Assembly (NCBI GenBank): GCA_003833135.1
Contig: QZLH01001786.1
Location: 4,494-23,052, forward strand
Length of the DNA stretch: 18,559 bases
Direction: 5' to 3'
Source: Oehlia diaphana
Lineage: Eukaryota > Glomeromycota > Glomeromycetes > Glomerales > Glomeraceae
Of this stretch, positions 17,991 to 18,559 are shown in pieces. Every line of letters begins with the position of its first letter. Position 1 is the stretch's first letter. The notes beneath the pieces were generated by a model. That model worked only from the letters and a program-made list of their open reading frames with translations, did no database searches and was not told where the DNA came from. The translations under genes were made by a program, and so were the position numbers.

Positions 17991-18024
17991 TGACCATTCT
18001 TTATTTGGTATTTTTTTGATTTAT

Positions 18025-18051
18025 GCACCTGCAGCCCCTGCAGCACCTGCA
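18025..18051 (+). repeat. GC-rich 9-bp tandem repeat, three units
   Basis: GCACCTGCA, GCCCCTGCA, GCACCTGCA: three 9-bp units with one substitution. It is the most GC-rich short patch of the right-hand end. Read in the plus frame it would encode (APA)3 followed by SSPH and a stop, so it may be the last trace of an Ala/Pro-rich coding sequence. Confidence 0.65.
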
Positions 18052-18242
18052 AGTTCACCACATTAATCGTCACTCTGTTTATCACCTGTACCGTACAATA
18101 TTTATTATATTATGCATGAGCGTGACAATTAACTCGTTTATTTAAAAAATGATATATTTGCTTTGTTTATGAAACCCGCTCCGGAATTTGTTAATCCATA
18201 AATTTCATTTTTAATAAAAAAAAATTTACGTTATCTCAAATT

Positions 18243-18559
18243 ATGACTTCTATTCGAGACGATATAGTTGTTGCTGCAATTAATAGAGCATATGCATTAA
18301 CAGATTATGATACTCAAGATACCTTAGACAAACTATTTGAATTATTGCAACAAACTATTCTTGCTGACAAATCTCTTACAAAAGATGAAAAATCATATGC
18401 AGAAAAAATATTAAATAAAGATTTTGACCAATATAAAATTCTTTTTAATGAAGGAACAAAAAGAATTTGTGAAAATTGTCATGATGAATGTTTAGCTACA
18501 TTATACTGTGAACATTGTGTTCGAAATTATTTAAAATCAAAATTTTCAAACTGGACATC
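18243..18559 (+). CDS. protein kinase family member, N-terminal region only (runs off right edge)
   Basis: ATG at 18243 opens 105 codons without a stop to the end of the window. The start MTSIRDDIVVAAINRAYALT and the stretch DKSLTKDEKSYAEKILNKDF are the characteristic N-terminal region of the hugely expanded kinase family of Rhizophagus. A small cysteine motif, RICENCHDECLATLYCEHCV (C-x2-C...C-x2-C), follows and resembles a zinc ribbon, then NYLKSKFSNWTS. In relatives the kinase domain follows after SNWTSGN. Nothing visible is broken, so this may be an intact gene. Substrates of the family are unknown. Orientation is opposite to the K1-K3 wrecks. Confidence 0.9.
   Translation, partial: MTSIRDDIVVAAINRAYALTDYDTQDTLDKLFELLQQTILADKSLTKDEKSYAEKILNKDFDQYKILFNEGTKRICENCHDECLATLYCEHCVRNYLKSKFSNWT

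Larger units (their letters stand above)
17207..18242. other. intergenic region upstream of the right-edge kinase
   Basis: No coding region recognised. It contains an 18-bp near-palindrome ACGCAGCATATGTTGCGT (17283-17300), a poly-T run (about 17405-17422), the CACGTGAT cluster (17944-17990) and a GC-rich 9-bp tandem repeat (18025-18051), the last two listed separately. Presumably it holds the promoter of the gene at 18243. Confidence 0.5.

Noticed and set aside
17876..18085. 69-codon minus-strand frame
   Set aside because: Its sequence follows from the CACGTGAT and GC-rich repeats; no family resemblance or start evidence.

Overview
The window looks like nuclear DNA of an arbuscular mycorrhizal fungus (Glomeromycotina, most like Rhizophagus irregularis). 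The evidence is a very AT-rich background, short GT-AG introns of about 80-110 nt, tandem BTB/BACK/TLDc genes, several copies and wrecks of the lineage-expanded protein kinase family, and a Tc1-type transposon. The species call rests on recognising these families, not on a search. Layout: 1-4930 (minus strand) holds three pieces of one BTB-BACK-TLDc family. They are a 5' end running off the left edge, a 3' TLDc fragment whose paralogy stops at a single N (2809), and a nearly complete copy broken near its end by a 10-nt deletion. 4930-7140 is mostly AT-rich spacer with two N-terminal kinase wrecks. 7214-8454 (minus) is the only complete intact-looking gene: four exons encoding 315 aa, an RpiB/LacAB-type sugar-phosphate isomerase domain fused to a C-terminal cupin, the arrangement of plant DRT102-type proteins. 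8704-10128 is a complete but dead Tc1-like element with perfect 29-bp inverted repeats and a TA target duplication. Its 3' part carries a nested, SINE-like retroposon of about 183 bp with a (TAAAA)4 tail and a 17-bp target duplication. 10845-11220 is a pogo/Tigger-type transposase relic. At 12050-12122 there may be a short first exon. 12698-12826 is a degenerate tandem array with a period of about 16 bp, and immediately after it (about 12836-13085, plus strand) lies a decayed copy of the 3' end of the RpiB-cupin gene. 13086-16250 is essentially featureless AT-rich DNA. 16255-17206 (minus) is a kinase pseudogene that still shows its intron. From 18243 (plus) the 5' end of another family kinase runs off the right edge, downstream of a cluster of CACGTGAT motifs. 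The genes do not form a pathway; the window is an accessory, repeat-rich region where expanded families duplicate and decay around one conserved metabolic-type gene. I see no clear new multi-gene system. The strongest unexpected observations are the opposite-strand relic of the RpiB-cupin gene, the nested SINE-like insertion, the regular TTCGG array, and the mosaic divergence between BTB-TLDc copies. All counts and alignments were made by eye.
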